From assembly GCF_022096995.1 (NCBI RefSeq), contig NZ_JACXGQ010000002.1, positions 494,872 through 558,871 on the forward strand: 64,000 bases of DNA, in the 5' to 3' direction. The stretch comes from Yoonia sp. I 8.24. Lineage in GTDB: Bacteria > Pseudomonadota > Alphaproteobacteria > Rhodobacterales > Rhodobacteraceae. Of this stretch, positions 24,977-34,027 are shown piece by piece (within the stretch, counting starts at the first letter, position 1; the number at the start of each line of letters is the position of its first letter). The notes below the pieces were generated by a model. It saw nothing but the letters and a program-made list of their open reading frames with translations. It did no database searches and was not told the DNA's origin. The position numbers and the translations under genes were made by a program.

Positions 24977-25511
24977 ACAAGAAGCGGTCGGCGGAAAACG
25001 CGCCGGCCCCTTTGACCACCAAGATCGTCAGACATAGCACCCAAAACGCGCGTTGGTCCAAGATCAACGCATCCGGAACCCGGTCGAACCACGCGCCAAG
25101 CGTGCCTTCATGTGCGATGCCGCCGTGGCCGTAAAGATCGGTCAGCGATTGCACGATGACAAAACCGATCATGCCAAAGGCTGCCAGACGGGTCAGCAAG
25201 CCGATCACAATCAGCAGCGGCAGGATAAATTCAGCGACCGTCCCACCAAATACGACCGCCCAGTGAAAGAATGAAAGCTGAGAGATATCATAGCCCGCAG
25301 CCTCCATCGCGCGGGGAAAAATTTGGACGTAACCGCCTGACGATGGGCTGAAAATCCCAAATATCCCGTCACCTAATTTCGTTGTGCCCGACTTCCAAAA
25401 ATAGCCAAGCAGCACCCCAGCAAACACGAGACGTGCGAGGAAAGGGAGCAACTGATCGCCAAAGCGGCTTAACTTCATAGCGATCCGGTCGAAGACTGCG
25501 GGCAATAACAT
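24960..25511 (-). CDS. DoxX-family membrane protein of the bufferin operon
   Basis: 183 residues from ATG 25511 (AAGGT upstream; the TTG at 25526 is less likely). Four helices of the DoxX/SURF4 type, with LLPFLARLVFAGVLLGYFWKS and VFGGTVAEFILPLLIVIGLL. DoxX proteins are often last in DUF692 operons (BufD-like) and may serve membrane electron transfer to the maturation enzyme; this is inference. Lies 11 bp after the DUF2063 gene. Confidence 0.82.
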   Translation of the reverse strand: MLLPAVFDRIAMKLSRFGDQLLPFLARLVFAGVLLGYFWKSGTTKLGDGIFGIFSPSSGGYVQIFPRAMEAAGYDISQLSFFHWAVVFGGTVAEFILPLLIVIGLLTRLAAFGMIGFVIVQSLTDLYGHGGIAHEGTLGAWFDRVPDALILDQRAFWVLCLTILVVKGAGAFSADRFLFKNAP

Positions 25512-25522
25512 GGAAGTACCTT

Positions 25523-26254
25523 TCAATAGATATCGGTCACGGCAGATTGGCCGAGCAAAAGCGCAAGGGTTGCGCCCAATTCGAGTGTTTCGTCGGTGAG
25601 CGTCTCCGCCAAGGGCGCCCCATCAATAAGCGCTGAGATACATTTGGCTGCGGCGGCGTCGATCAGGTGGACCTGTGGGTCAAATCCCGCGCGTGTAATC
25701 AAAACGCATTCTGGTTGCATGACGGGCTTGGGGGATTCGGGCACCGTATTGGCAAGATAGATCGCATGTATCGGGAAGTCTGACTTTACAACCTGTACTG
25801 CGGGTGCAAGCCGTAACCGCGAAGCCAGCAGGGCGTCAGGCGCAAGTGCGCCAAGCGCTTGTGGGTCTAGCGTCTGCGCATCGGCTGCGTGATAGGCGCG
25901 CCGCATGGCCAGTTCTAATTTTGCTATATCGGGCAAATATGGAAGGCTTAGGGCAGGCCCAAAGCGGCGCAAAAATTGCGGCATCGCTTCGCCATAAAAC
26001 ATCATCAGAGGGGATTTTGGTGGGTGTTTGCGCAGATAGACCCCTGCCATCGCACGAAAGAACTGATCGCCGACAAGCTTGCGGATCACCGGGAACGCGG
26101 CCTCAAGCGCGTCAGACAAGCTGACGGCAACGTTGTTGCGGTAGACGTCAAAGCGTTTGGTCGCTTGCGCGCCGTCTGGGTTACACAGGCCAGTAGGGGC
26201 CGGGCGTTCGGGGTCCAATATCCCGGCCTGAAATGCTTCTTGGGATACATTCAT
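25523..26254 (-). CDS. DUF2063 partner protein of the MNIO enzyme
   Basis: 243 residues. N-terminal DUF2063 domain ([38 protein letters not shown] at ~35-70, then [20 protein letters not shown]). In bufferin and methanobactin-type clusters this partner (BufC/HvfC) binds the precursor peptide and presents it to the DUF692 iron enzyme. Overlaps the upstream DUF692 gene by 4 bp (ATGA). Confidence 0.87.
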   Translation of the reverse strand: MNVSQEAFQAGILDPERPAPTGLCNPDGAQATKRFDVYRNNVAVSLSDALEAAFPVIRKLVGDQFFRAMAGVYLRKHPPKSPLMMFYGEAMPQFLRRFGPALSLPYLPDIAKLELAMRRAYHAADAQTLDPQALGALAPDALLASRLRLAPAVQVVKSDFPIHAIYLANTVPESPKPVMQPECVLITRAGFDPQVHLIDAAAAKCISALIDGAPLAETLTDETLELGATLALLLGQSAVTDIY

Positions 26255-27105
26255 GCCGGGATACCAGACAGCGCGCGCGCTGCACGCTTTGCTTCATCCG
26301 CAAGCGTGCCCCATTCAGGGACATCATTGTCCCATTCGATCAACAGTGGTTTTGGGCCGGTCCGCGCGAGCGTATAGTCCAGCAGTGCCCAGACCGGATC
26401 AACGATAGCTTTACCGTGGCTGTCGATCAGCAGGGGGGCGCCTGTTTCGTCTTCATCTTCATCGTGCCCACCAAGGTGGATTTCACCAACGGCGTCGACG
26501 GGGAAAGCATCAATATAGGCTTGCGGAGATGTCTTAAGATTGGTTGCACTGACAAAGACGTTGTTCACATCCAGCAACAAACCGCAGCCTGTACGTTTGA
26601 CGATTTCGCGTAAGAAATCAGGCTCAGAATAGGTGGATTCAGCGAAAGCCAGATAGCTTGATGGATTTTCAAGCAGCATTTGACGGCCAAGCGTATCTTG
26701 GACTTGGGAAATATGGCTGGCGACCTTGGCGAGCGTGGCCTCTGTATAAGGTAGCGGCAATAGGTCGTTCAAGAAGTGGCTGTCATGTGTGGACCATGCG
26801 AGGTGTTCAGAAAAACTGGCAGGGTTGAGCCAGTCATCAATGTGTTTCAACCGAGCCAGATGGTCGGGATCTAGATCGCCCTCTGATCCGATAGAAAGGC
26901 CAACCCCGTGAACCGAAATAGGAAACCGTTCGGCAAGGTGACGCAATTGCGCGATCGGACGACCGCCATCGCCCATGTAGTTTTCAGCATGGATTTCGAG
27001 CCAACCTACGGGATCAGGATCTTTGATAATGTCGGCATAGTGTTGCGGTTTGTAGCCAACGCCCGGCAGGGCGGGTAGCGGGGCATCATGGGATTGGTCA
27101 AACAT
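26251..27105 (-). CDS. DUF692 multinuclear non-haem iron oxidase (MNIO)
   Basis: 284 residues, TIM-barrel DUF692 protein. Metal-binding blocks visible in order: HGVGLSIGS (~85), FSEHLAWS (~118), LLENPSSY (~164), [14 protein letters not shown] (~197), GEIHLGGHD (~228) and LIEWDND (~273). Family members oxidise peptide cysteines to thiazole/oxazolone-type groups that bind copper. Encoded between the DUF2282 precursor and its DUF2063 partner, so it most likely matures the peptide at 27169-27468. Confidence 0.9.
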   Translation of the reverse strand: MFDQSHDAPLPALPGVGYKPQHYADIIKDPDPVGWLEIHAENYMGDGGRPIAQLRHLAERFPISVHGVGLSIGSEGDLDPDHLARLKHIDDWLNPASFSEHLAWSTHDSHFLNDLLPLPYTEATLAKVASHISQVQDTLGRQMLLENPSSYLAFAESTYSEPDFLREIVKRTGCGLLLDVNNVFVSATNLKTSPQAYIDAFPVDAVGEIHLGGHDEDEDETGAPLLIDSHGKAIVDPVWALLDYTLARTGPKPLLIEWDNDVPEWGTLADEAKRAARALSGIPA

Positions 27106-27127
27106 CGCAGGCTCCTGAAATGGTGGC

Positions 27128-27153
27128 GTAGGGTGGGTTTTAACCCACCCTAC
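27128..27153 (-). repeat. 26-bp palindrome between precursor and maturase genes
   Basis: GTAGGGTGGGTT and AACCCACCCTAC are fully complementary with a 2-nt loop. It lies between the stop of the bufferin precursor gene and the DUF692 start. It looks like a short dispersed palindrome and could protect or terminate the precursor mRNA so that more peptide than enzyme is made. Confidence 0.65.
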
Positions 27154-27168
27154 AGTGTCTTGGGGCGC

Positions 27169-27468
27169 TTATGCAGGGATGTCGCGCTCAAGCGCTTCAA
27201 GTGAACCCATGCGTGCAGAACCGTCAGCCATGTCTGGCAGTTCCATTGATGCGCATGTGCCTTCTGGAACAAGTGTCCATGCGTTGCCTTGGTAATCGAC
27301 AGAAGATGTACCCGCACATGATGTACCTGGGCCAGCTGCACAGTCGTTTTCGCCTGCCAGTGAAACACCATAGCATTTTTCATCAGCAGCGTGGGCAGTT
27401 GTTGCCATACCAGCAACAGCGGTTGCTACAGCAGAAGCGAGGACGATTGTTTTTGTTGTGTTGGACAT
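27169..27468 (-). CDS. Bufferin-type precursor peptide (DUF2282)
   Basis: 99 residues with a Sec signal peptide (~1-28, ending AHAADE). The mature peptide carries four cysteines at 32, 43, 51 and 72 (EKCYG, NDCAAG, SCAGTS, GTCASM), the pattern of DUF2282 copper-binding RiPPs. AAAGGA lies 7 nt before the start. First gene of a leftward operon precursor - MNIO - DUF2063 - DoxX. In Caulobacter such peptides are modified at cysteines and buffer periplasmic copper; the same role is inferred here. Confidence 0.85.
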   Translation of the reverse strand: MSNTTKTIVLASAVATAVAGMATTAHAADEKCYGVSLAGENDCAAGPGTSCAGTSSVDYQGNAWTLVPEGTCASMELPDMADGSARMGSLEALERDIPA

Positions 27469-27649
27469 GAGACGTTCCTTTGTTTTGGATCAAATTTCGT
27501 ACACCGCCAGTGAGCGGCGATGTCCAAAGATTAGCCGCTAGGAGTGTTACTATTCCATTCACAGAGGCGTGCATCACGCTGCCGTGAGGGGTTGTGTACG
27601 TGAATTTCTGCGCAGATTTCACATCTGAGGTGCTGCTTTAGGCAAAAGA

Positions 27650-27680
27650 AAACCCGTCGATCACAGGGATCGACGGGTTT
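27650..27680. terminator. Strong hairpin terminator downstream of thrS
   Basis: AAACCCGTCGATC / GATCGACGGGTTT, 13-bp perfect stem with a 5-nt loop and A/T ends on both strands, so it can work in either direction. It separates thrS from the bufferin operon promoter region (27469-27649). Confidence 0.85.
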
Positions 27681-27704
27681 GTTACAGATTATCACGCCCG
27701 AATG

Positions 27705-29651
27705 TTACAAAAGATCGGGTGCAGTGGCCGCATTTTTCAATTCGCTGACGATCTCATCGAGAGATGTTACAGAAGTTCTGTTTTCACCAAGGCGGCGCAC
27801 GGTGACTGTTTTCTCTTCGACTTCGCGCGCTCCTAGCGCGAGGATGACTGGCACCTTGCCAACAGAATGCTCGCGGACCTTATAGTTGATCTTTTCATTG
27901 CGGGTGTCGACCTCGGCGCGGACCCCGACGGCACGCAGGGCGGCGGCGACCTCTGCGGCGTAGTCATTTGCATCTGAAATGATCGAGGCCACGACAACCT
28001 GCCGCGGCGCGAGCCAGAATGGCAGTTTGCCCGCGTGCTCTTCGATCAAGATACCGATGAACCGTTCAAATGACCCGAGCGTCGCGCGGTGTAACATGAC
28101 CGGACAATGCTTTTCACCATCCGCTGCGACATAGGAACTGCCCAATCGCTCTGGCATGTTTGTGTCAACTTGCAGGGTTCCACATTGCCAGTTCCGGCCA
28201 ATCGCATCTGTCAGCGTGAACTCAAGCTTTGGACCGTAGAATGCGCCTTCGCCGGGCAGCAACTCATAGTCATAACCAGCAGCGGTACAGGCTTCGCCAA
28301 GTGACTTTTCAAGAATATCCCAAGTCTCGTCACTGCCGATCCGCTTTTCGGGGCGGGTCGATAGCTTCACAGACCAGTTCTCAAACCCTAAATCTGCGTA
28401 GACTTCGGCAAGGAACGAGATGAACTTTTTTGTCTCGGCTTCAATTTGATCCATTGTGCAAAAGATGTGACCGTCATCTTGGGTGAACCCGCGCACGCGC
28501 ATGATCCCGTGCAACGCGCCCGAAGGCTCATAGCGGTTACACGCGCCAAATTCAGCAATGCGCAGCGGGAGATCACGGTAAGATTTCATGCCCGTGTTAA
28601 AGATCTGCACGTGGCAAGGGCAGTTCATCGGCTTCAGTGCGTTCACTGTCTTTTCGCGGGCGTGATCTTCGTCAACTTCGACGATGAACATGTTCTCTTG
28701 GTATTTGTCCCAGTGACCGGATTCTTCCCAGAGCTTGCGGTTCACGACCTGCGGCGTGTTCACCTCGACATAACCATCCGCACGTTGTTTGCGGCGCATG
28801 TAGTCTTGCAATTGTGTGTAGATGGTCCAGCCATTGGCGTGCCAGAACACCTGACCGGGGGCTTCTTCTTGCATGTGGAACAGGTCCATTTCGCGGCCCA
28901 GCTTGCGGTGGTCACGTTTGGCGGCTTCTTCCAACATATGCAGATGGGCTTTTAGCCCCTCTTTGTTCGTGAAGGCGGTGCCGTAGATGCGTTGTAGCAT
29001 CGGGCGGTCGCTGTCACCGCGCCAATAGGCACCTGCGATTGACAACAGCTTGAACCCATCAGCGGGAACCTGACCAGTGTGCTGCAAATGCGGGCCACGG
29101 CACAGGTCTTGCCAATCGCCATGCCAATACATGCGCAGTGGCTCATCGCCGGGAATGCTTTCGATCAGTTCGACTTTATAAGGCTCACCGCGCTCTTCAT
29201 AATAGGCGATGGCTTTGGGACGCTCCCAAATTTCGGTGCGGACTTCATCACGTTTGTTGATGATTTCCTTCATCTTCTTTTCGATGGTGGCCAGATCGTC
29301 AGGGGTAAACGGTTCTTTGCGGTCAAAGTCATAATACCAACCGTCTTTGATCACCGGGCCAATGGTCACTTGGACATCTGGCCAAAGTTCTTGCACCGCG
29401 CGCGCCATGATATGCGCCAGATCGTGACGGACGAGCTCGAGCGCGGGCTCGAGGTCTTTCATGGTGTTGATCGCGATGCGGCTGTCTGCATCAATCGGCC
29501 ATTGCAAATCCCAATGTTGGTCATTGACCGTGGCAGAGATCGCTTTTTTGCGCAGGCTTGATGAAATGTCAGCGGCGACTTCGGCGGCAGTGATACCGGC
29601 CTCATAGACACGGCTATTGCCGTCAGGAAAAGTAAGAGAGATTTGGGCCAT
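27705..29651 (-). CDS. thrS: Threonyl-tRNA synthetase
   Basis: 648 residues, full length. N-terminal TGS domain (~1-65), editing domain with [14 protein letters not shown] (~75-88) and [10 protein letters not shown] (~184), class II catalytic core with [10 protein letters not shown] (zinc Cys ~344) and [10 protein letters not shown], and the C-terminal anticodon-binding domain ending [13 protein letters not shown]. Attaches threonine to tRNA-Thr. Single gene with its own terminator; ~200 bp without a gene upstream. Confidence 0.97.
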   Translation of the reverse strand: MAQISLTFPDGNSRVYEAGITAAEVAADISSSLRKKAISATVNDQHWDLQWPIDADSRIAINTMKDLEPALELVRHDLAHIMARAVQELWPDVQVTIGPVIKDGWYYDFDRKEPFTPDDLATIEKKMKEIINKRDEVRTEIWERPKAIAYYEERGEPYKVELIESIPGDEPLRMYWHGDWQDLCRGPHLQHTGQVPADGFKLLSIAGAYWRGDSDRPMLQRIYGTAFTNKEGLKAHLHMLEEAAKRDHRKLGREMDLFHMQEEAPGQVFWHANGWTIYTQLQDYMRRKQRADGYVEVNTPQVVNRKLWEESGHWDKYQENMFIVEVDEDHAREKTVNALKPMNCPCHVQIFNTGMKSYRDLPLRIAEFGACNRYEPSGALHGIMRVRGFTQDDGHIFCTMDQIEAETKKFISFLAEVYADLGFENWSVKLSTRPEKRIGSDETWDILEKSLGEACTAAGYDYELLPGEGAFYGPKLEFTLTDAIGRNWQCGTLQVDTNMPERLGSSYVAADGEKHCPVMLHRATLGSFERFIGILIEEHAGKLPFWLAPRQVVVASIISDANDYAAEVAAALRAVGVRAEVDTRNEKINYKVREHSVGKVPVILALGAREVEEKTVTVRRLGENRTSVTSLDEIVSELKNAATAPDLL

Positions 29652-29867
29652 CTATTGGGCTCCTCGTCAGTTTGGCGCCCACGGAACGCCCGGTTGCGGG
29701 TTATGTGTGTGGGGGGGTGATGCCGTTCTGATTGGCAAGGGTCAAGCCTAGATATCAAATTTCGGGTAGTGCCTGACGAACGATATTTGTGTGTCGTCGT
29801 GGTTTACCTCATTTGTTATGGGAAGTTTGATCTGTTACGCGAAATGTTGAATATGAAAGGAAACCCA

Positions 29868-30062
29868 ATGAGAGTGATTGTAGGAATTCTTATAGTAGTT
29901 GCGGTGGCCATCAGCTTGGTCGTCGGTGGGTGGCGTTTGGTGGCCGAAGGCACAGTGTGGTCCGTCGTCTTGGGTATCCTCACGCTCTTTTCAGGTCTCG
30001 CAATTTTACTGACCATCGGTTTCCTCTACACGATTTTAAGCAGTGACTCTTGGGGGACATGA
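29868..30062 (+). CDS. Small membrane protein, 64 aa
   Basis: ATG 29868 follows AAGGAAA with 5 nt spacing; the frame opens further upstream (29769) but without a comparable signal. Two transmembrane segments: MRVIVGILIVVAVAISLVV and VWSVVLGILTLFSGLAILL. Ends SSDSWGT. Function unknown; isolated between thrS and a gene-poor stretch. Confidence 0.5.
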   Translation: MRVIVGILIVVAVAISLVVGGWRLVAEGTVWSVVLGILTLFSGLAILLTIGFLYTILSSDSWGT

Positions 30063-30130
30063 CATGAGAAATGAACACCAAGACTTGCTGGATATTCCTT
30101 AGTTTTTCACCGCCTTGCGAAAACACAGTA

Positions 30131-30284
30131 TCAGGCACGATTGGTCAGCACCCCGTCCTTGCCGTAATCAAAGTCGGGCGCAGTGGCATTTGGGCGATGC
30201 CGACAATAACCTGATGGCGTATTGAACGCATCACCATACGATGGGGTTTGCCATTCCGTAAATCAAAGCGGCAAACCGATCCAT
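30131..30284 (-). pseudogene. Frameshifted small gene
   Basis: ATG 30284 (GAAGGA upstream) encodes MDRFAALIYGMANPIVW then stops, but another frame overlapping at ~30230 continues with YGDAFNTPSGYCRHRPNA and ends DFDYGKDGVLTNRA at 30131. Together they read as one ~50-residue protein broken by a one- or two-base change. No family recognised. Programmed frameshifting or chance cannot be excluded. Confidence 0.35.
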
Positions 30285-30294
30285 TCCTTCAATC

Positions 30295-30741
30295 CTACAT
30301 GCCTTCCATCAAGTATGCGCCGCCAAAATGCGCGGGCTCACCCGTTTCCAACCATGTTTTGAGCCCAGCGAGGCTGCGCACCCAGCCGTCGCCGGTGCCG
30401 TCTGACGGATCATTGTTGAGGTCTTCGTGTAATATGGTCAGGCAACAAAAATCGCCCTCTACCGCGATTTCATAGGTAATCTTTGACGGTGGCGCGTCTG
30501 GTTCCCATGTGGGCTCAAATGTGGTGACCAGTTTTGTCTTTGGTGTCACCTCTAGGTCGCGGGCGTAAAGCGTGACGGAACCGTCAGGCATCATATAGGT
30601 GACCTTATCGTCATCGCGTTTGGCGGTTTGTTGCAGAAAGTCATAGTGCTGGAACACATCTGGGTTTGTCAGCGCATCCCACAATGCGTCTTGTGTGCAG
30701 CGTATATAGGTTTGCATCATGAATTTTGGTTTATCGGTCAT
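30295..30741 (-). CDS. SRPBCC (AHSA1-like) domain protein
   Basis: 148 residues, START/AHSA1 fold: FMMQTYIRCTQDALWDALTN at the N-terminus and WVRSLAGLKTWLETGEPA at the C-terminus. AAAGGA precedes the start. The same QT(Y/F)IRCTQDALW block occurs in the second half of the neighbouring ArsR fusion, 15 bp upstream, so the two are related and co-transcribed. Likely a small-ligand-binding protein; ligand unknown. Confidence 0.83.
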   Translation of the reverse strand: MTDKPKFMMQTYIRCTQDALWDALTNPDVFQHYDFLQQTAKRDDDKVTYMMPDGSVTLYARDLEVTPKTKLVTTFEPTWEPDAPPSKITYEIAVEGDFCCLTILHEDLNNDPSDGTGDGWVRSLAGLKTWLETGEPAHFGGAYLMEGM

Positions 30742-30755
30742 GGTCGTGTCCTTTG

Positions 30756-31499
30756 TTACATTGCGGCTTTGAGCGCGGTGCCGGTTTCAAGGTATGATTT
30801 GAGAGAGGCCGCAAGACGCGCCCAGCCTTCGCCAAACCCTTCTTGGCCGGGGGCGATATCGTAATGTTCAATCGTCAGCTTGCATTGGCCGCCTTGGTCT
30901 TCGATTAAATAAACCATGTGGCTTGATGGGGCATCGGGGCCCATGAACAGCGGTTCAAACGTCATTGCAATCCGCGATTTTGGGTCAAGCGCTGTGGTGA
31001 TTTGGCGCAGCATCGCATCGCCATTGGGAAGAATAAACGCGGTGGGCTGGCCAACCTGCGCGTTGCCTTGCACAGCGTTGCAGGCAAAATGATATGCGGC
31101 CATTTGATCAGCTTCGGTCAGCGCGGACCAAAGCGCATCTTGTGTGCAGCGAATGAAAGTCTGCATGACAAAATCGGGTTTTCCCATTTTCGTATCTCTT
31201 TCAAGTTTTTGTTTCAGTTCAGAAAGGCTACGCGCTTGCGGTTGCAAGAACGGGGCAACCCAACGGTCCATCAGTTCCTGCAAGGGCAGGGCGTTTAAAT
31301 AGTGGTATTTGAACCGACCTTGCTTGCGCGTGATGATCAGCCCCGACTCTTCAAGTAACTTCAGGTGCTTCATCACACCAAACCGGCTCAGGCTTAGGCC
31401 TTGTTCTAGATCGCTCAGGCTTTGGCCGTCTTGGCGGCGCAAGCTGTCAAGCAGTGCGCGGCGCGTTGGATCGTTTAAGGCTTTGAATATCTGGTCCAT
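30756..31499 (-). CDS. ArsR-type regulator fused to an SRPBCC domain
   Basis: 247 residues. Residues 1-95 are an ArsR winged helix (MDQIFKALNDPTRRALLDSL, LSRFGVMKHLKLLEESGLI); ~100-247 form an AHSA1-type ligand-binding domain (FVMQTFIRCTQDALWSALTE). No ArsR metal-binding cysteine motif is present, so the fused domain probably senses an organic ligand. Divergent from a hydrolase gene across ~90 bp holding inverted repeats, and followed by a second SRPBCC gene. Confidence 0.87.
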   Translation of the reverse strand: MDQIFKALNDPTRRALLDSLRRQDGQSLSDLEQGLSLSRFGVMKHLKLLEESGLIITRKQGRFKYHYLNALPLQELMDRWVAPFLQPQARSLSELKQKLERDTKMGKPDFVMQTFIRCTQDALWSALTEADQMAAYHFACNAVQGNAQVGQPTAFILPNGDAMLRQITTALDPKSRIAMTFEPLFMGPDAPSSHMVYLIEDQGGQCKLTIEHYDIAPGQEGFGEGWARLAASLKSYLETGTALKAAM

Positions 31500-31510
31500 A
31501 GAATCGCTTA

Positions 31511-31548
31511 TAGGTTACTTTATAATCACGTGACAATAGGGTAACCTA
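31511..31548. promoter_or_regulatory. Candidate operator of the ArsR-SRPBCC regulator
   Basis: TAGGTTAC (31511-31518) and GTAACCTA (31541-31548) are an exact inverted repeat around 22 bp that include a second palindrome, TCACGTGA (31526-31533). It lies 12 bp from the regulator start and about 40 bp from the hydrolase start, so the regulator may control both. Confidence 0.6.
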
Positions 31549-31590
31549 ATAGTGCTTGCAGAGCGGCTTGGCTTGTGATGCTGTCACGGC

Positions 31591-32352
31591 ATGAATGATC
31601 GAACAAACACCCCGACTTTTGTCACGCCTCAGGGGCGTCAAATTGCTTATCATCTGACCGAAGGCACCGGCCCCACGGTGGTCTTTCTTGGCGGTTTCAA
31701 GTCCGACATGGGGGGCACAAAGGCCGTTTGTTTAGAAAATTGGGCACGTGACCAAGGGCGTGCATTCCTGCGGTTCGACTATTCAGGCCATGGCGAAAGC
31801 AGTGGGGAATTCACCGACGGGGCAATCGGCGATTGGTTCGAAGATGCCTGTGCGGCGCTGACCCTGATAGACGGGCCACTTGTGCTGGTCGGGTCATCAA
31901 TGGGCGGCTGGATTGCACTGCAAGTCGCGCGCGCCATGCCTGAACGGATTGCCGGGATGGTCACCATTGCCGCCGCGCCTGATTTTACCGAAGACAGCAT
32001 GTGGGGCGATTTTTCGGACGCGCAAAAGGCGGAACTGATGGCGGGGCAGGTCGCGCTACCCTCAGAATACGGGGAGCCCTATATCATCACGCGGCGCTTG
32101 ATCGAAGAGGGGCGCAAACGGTTGGTGTTGCGCACACCGCTGTCTTTGCCGTTCCCTGTGCGGTTTTTGCAAGGTACGGCTGATGCAGATGTCGATATGA
32201 CCGTGGCGCTGCGGCTGTTGGATCACGCGCAGGGGCCCGACATGCGGTTGACCCTTGTGAATGGGGCGGATCACCGGTTTTCAGACGATACCTGTCTGAA
32301 GCTCATCGGGGATGCTGTTTCAGAAGTGTTGAAAGCTGGCGATGATGACTGA
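31591..32352 (+). CDS. Alpha/beta hydrolase
   Basis: 253 residues, ABHD10/carboxylesterase-like. Oxyanion region VVFLGGFKSDMGG, nucleophile elbow GSSMGG (Ser103), acid in GTADADVD (~193) and His in NGADHRFS (~225), so the triad looks complete. Substrate unknown. Divergent from the ArsR fusion and overlapping or abutting a second hydrolase gene downstream. Confidence 0.83.
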   Translation: MNDRTNTPTFVTPQGRQIAYHLTEGTGPTVVFLGGFKSDMGGTKAVCLENWARDQGRAFLRFDYSGHGESSGEFTDGAIGDWFEDACAALTLIDGPLVLVGSSMGGWIALQVARAMPERIAGMVTIAAAPDFTEDSMWGDFSDAQKAELMAGQVALPSEYGEPYIITRRLIEEGRKRLVLRTPLSLPFPVRFLQGTADADVDMTVALRLLDHAQGPDMRLTLVNGADHRFSDDTCLKLIGDAVSEVLKAGDDD

Positions 32353-32362
32353 GGGTGCACAG

Positions 32363-33217
32363 ATGGATATCGCAACAGTTGAAAAAGAGCTTTCCGATGC
32401 AGAGGCTCGGGTGCCCAATCTACGTTCGGGCTGTGAAGCGCGCATCGCTTGGGCGGATCAACCTGCCGTTAAAACGCCACTTGTGATCCTAAATATTCAC
32501 GGATTTTCGGCCTCTCCGGCAGAATTGCGCCCCTTGCCCGACCTTGTCGCGCAGGAATGGGGTGCGAATATATTGTTTGCGCGGCTCACGGGGCATGGCC
32601 AAGACGGGGCGGCTATGGGGGCTGCGACCCTTGCTGACTGGACACGTGACGTCACGCTCGCCGTGGACCGGGCACAAACCATCGGAGATGAGGTTATTTT
32701 GATGGGCTGTTCGACGGGATGTACACTGGCGGCTTTGGCGCTCGCAGATGGTGTGCAGGCCAAAGCAGCAGTGTTTATCTCGCCCAATTTTGGGCTGCGT
32801 AGCTGGCTTGCACAGACATTGTTGGATTTGCCAGGCGTGCGCCACTGGGGGCGCTACATCGTCGGCAAGACCCGCAAATTCACGCCGATCAACGAAGGCC
32901 ACAGCGCCTTTTGGACAACCAGCTACCCGACCGAGGCGCTGTATCCGATGGCAGATGCCGTGCGCGCAGCGGCCCAGGTAGATCTGTCGCAGATCACGAC
33001 GCCCGGGCTGTTTGTGATGAACGAAGACGACAACGTTGTATCTCCAAAATTGACCCGCAAAACAATGGCGCGCTGGGGCGGAGCAACCACAGAACACATC
33101 GTGACGCCCGGTCAGGGCGACGATGAAAACGGCCATGTCATGGCGGGCGATGTGTTTAGTCCGAACCAAACCGTGCCGCTTGCCAAGCGGATTTCAGCTT
33201 GGCTTTTGGGGCTATAG
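32363..33217 (+). CDS. Alpha/beta hydrolase (carboxylesterase/lysophospholipase-like)
   Basis: 284 residues from ATG 32363 (GAGGG 8 nt upstream; ATG 32342/32345 overlapping the previous stop is an alternative). NIHGFSASPAE is the oxyanion segment, MGCSTGCTLA the nucleophile elbow (Ser117), acid in NEDDNVV and His in ENGHVMAGD. LTGHGQDG and the cap region resemble monoglyceride-lipase-type esterases. Co-transcribed with the hydrolase upstream. Confidence 0.78.
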   Translation: MDIATVEKELSDAEARVPNLRSGCEARIAWADQPAVKTPLVILNIHGFSASPAELRPLPDLVAQEWGANILFARLTGHGQDGAAMGAATLADWTRDVTLAVDRAQTIGDEVILMGCSTGCTLAALALADGVQAKAAVFISPNFGLRSWLAQTLLDLPGVRHWGRYIVGKTRKFTPINEGHSAFWTTSYPTEALYPMADAVRAAAQVDLSQITTPGLFVMNEDDNVVSPKLTRKTMARWGGATTEHIVTPGQGDDENGHVMAGDVFSPNQTVPLAKRISAWLLGL

Positions 33218-33310
33218 CCACGCAATAAGGTTGCCAGACGGGAAGGACCGCGTCAAAGTTGACAAAACAATAGCCTAAAGGATTGGGCATGCAGACAGGT
33301 CAACGCATAA

Positions 33311-34027
33311 ATGCCAAGTGAAACACTGGTGATGATCCCACCAATGCTGTGCGACGCGCGCATCTTCGAGCCGCAGATACGTGCGCTTGGGTCCGAACAT
33401 GCGGTGATGTTCGTACCCACGACCAAGGGCGAGCGGATGGAAGAAATCGCCTCGCAAATTCTGAGCTGGGCACCGTCCAAATTTGCCTTGGCTGGCATGG
33501 GGATGGGCGGCATGGTCGCCATGGAAATCCTGCGCCGCGCTCCCGAACGGGTCACCCGGATTGCATTGATCAGCACCAGCCCACTGGCCGAGACACCGCA
33601 AACGGCAGCCCTGCGCGAACCGCAAATTATCGCGGCCCGCGCCGGGCGGTGGGAGGATGTGCTTCAGCATGAAATCCATTCCACCTGGATGTCGCCCAAT
33701 GTCGACAAGGCTGCCTTTGTCCGGCTGCTAACGGTGATGGGGAAAGCGCTTGGGCCTGAAGTCTATGTGAAACAAGCGCGCGCGCTACAGCGGCGCAAGG
33801 ACCTACAAGCTGAACTGCGCAAGATCACCCAACCCGCCTTGGTCATTTGCGGCCGCCACGATGGGCATTATCCGGTAAAACGCCACGAAACCATGGCTGA
33901 ACTGATCCCTTTTTGTGATCTCGAGGTCATCGAAGACGCTGGGTATCTGCCGACAATCGAAGCGCCGGAAAGCGTGACAGCGGCGCTGGGCGCGTGGATG
34001 CGCCGGCCGCTGATGCTACGCAATTAG
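33311..34027 (+). CDS. Alpha/beta hydrolase-fold protein lacking the nucleophile
   Basis: 238 residues with a clear fold: IPPMLCDARIF (oxyanion loop), ALAGMGMGGMVAMEIL where GxSxG is expected, and GRHDGHYPVKRHE near the end. At the nucleophile position (residue 64) Gly replaces Ser, and the histidine region reads DAGYLPTIEAPE, without His. It is probably not a classical hydrolase. Converges with phaZ, overlapping by 4 bp. Confidence 0.78.
   Translation: MPSETLVMIPPMLCDARIFEPQIRALGSEHAVMFVPTTKGERMEEIASQILSWAPSKFALAGMGMGGMVAMEILRRAPERVTRIALISTSPLAETPQTAALREPQIIAARAGRWEDVLQHEIHSTWMSPNVDKAAFVRLLTVMGKALGPEVYVKQARALQRRKDLQAELRKITQPALVICGRHDGHYPVKRHETMAELIPFCDLEVIEDAGYLPTIEAPESVTAALGAWMRRPLMLRN

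Noticed and set aside
27469..27649. ECF-sigma-type promoter for the bufferin operon
   Set aside because: A GTAAC element is present around 27550 but no matching -10 at proper spacing was found, so I do not call it.
31591..34027. Three hydrolases as a recent tandem duplication
   Set aside because: Their elbows, lengths and flanking motifs differ greatly, so they are separate family members rather than copies.
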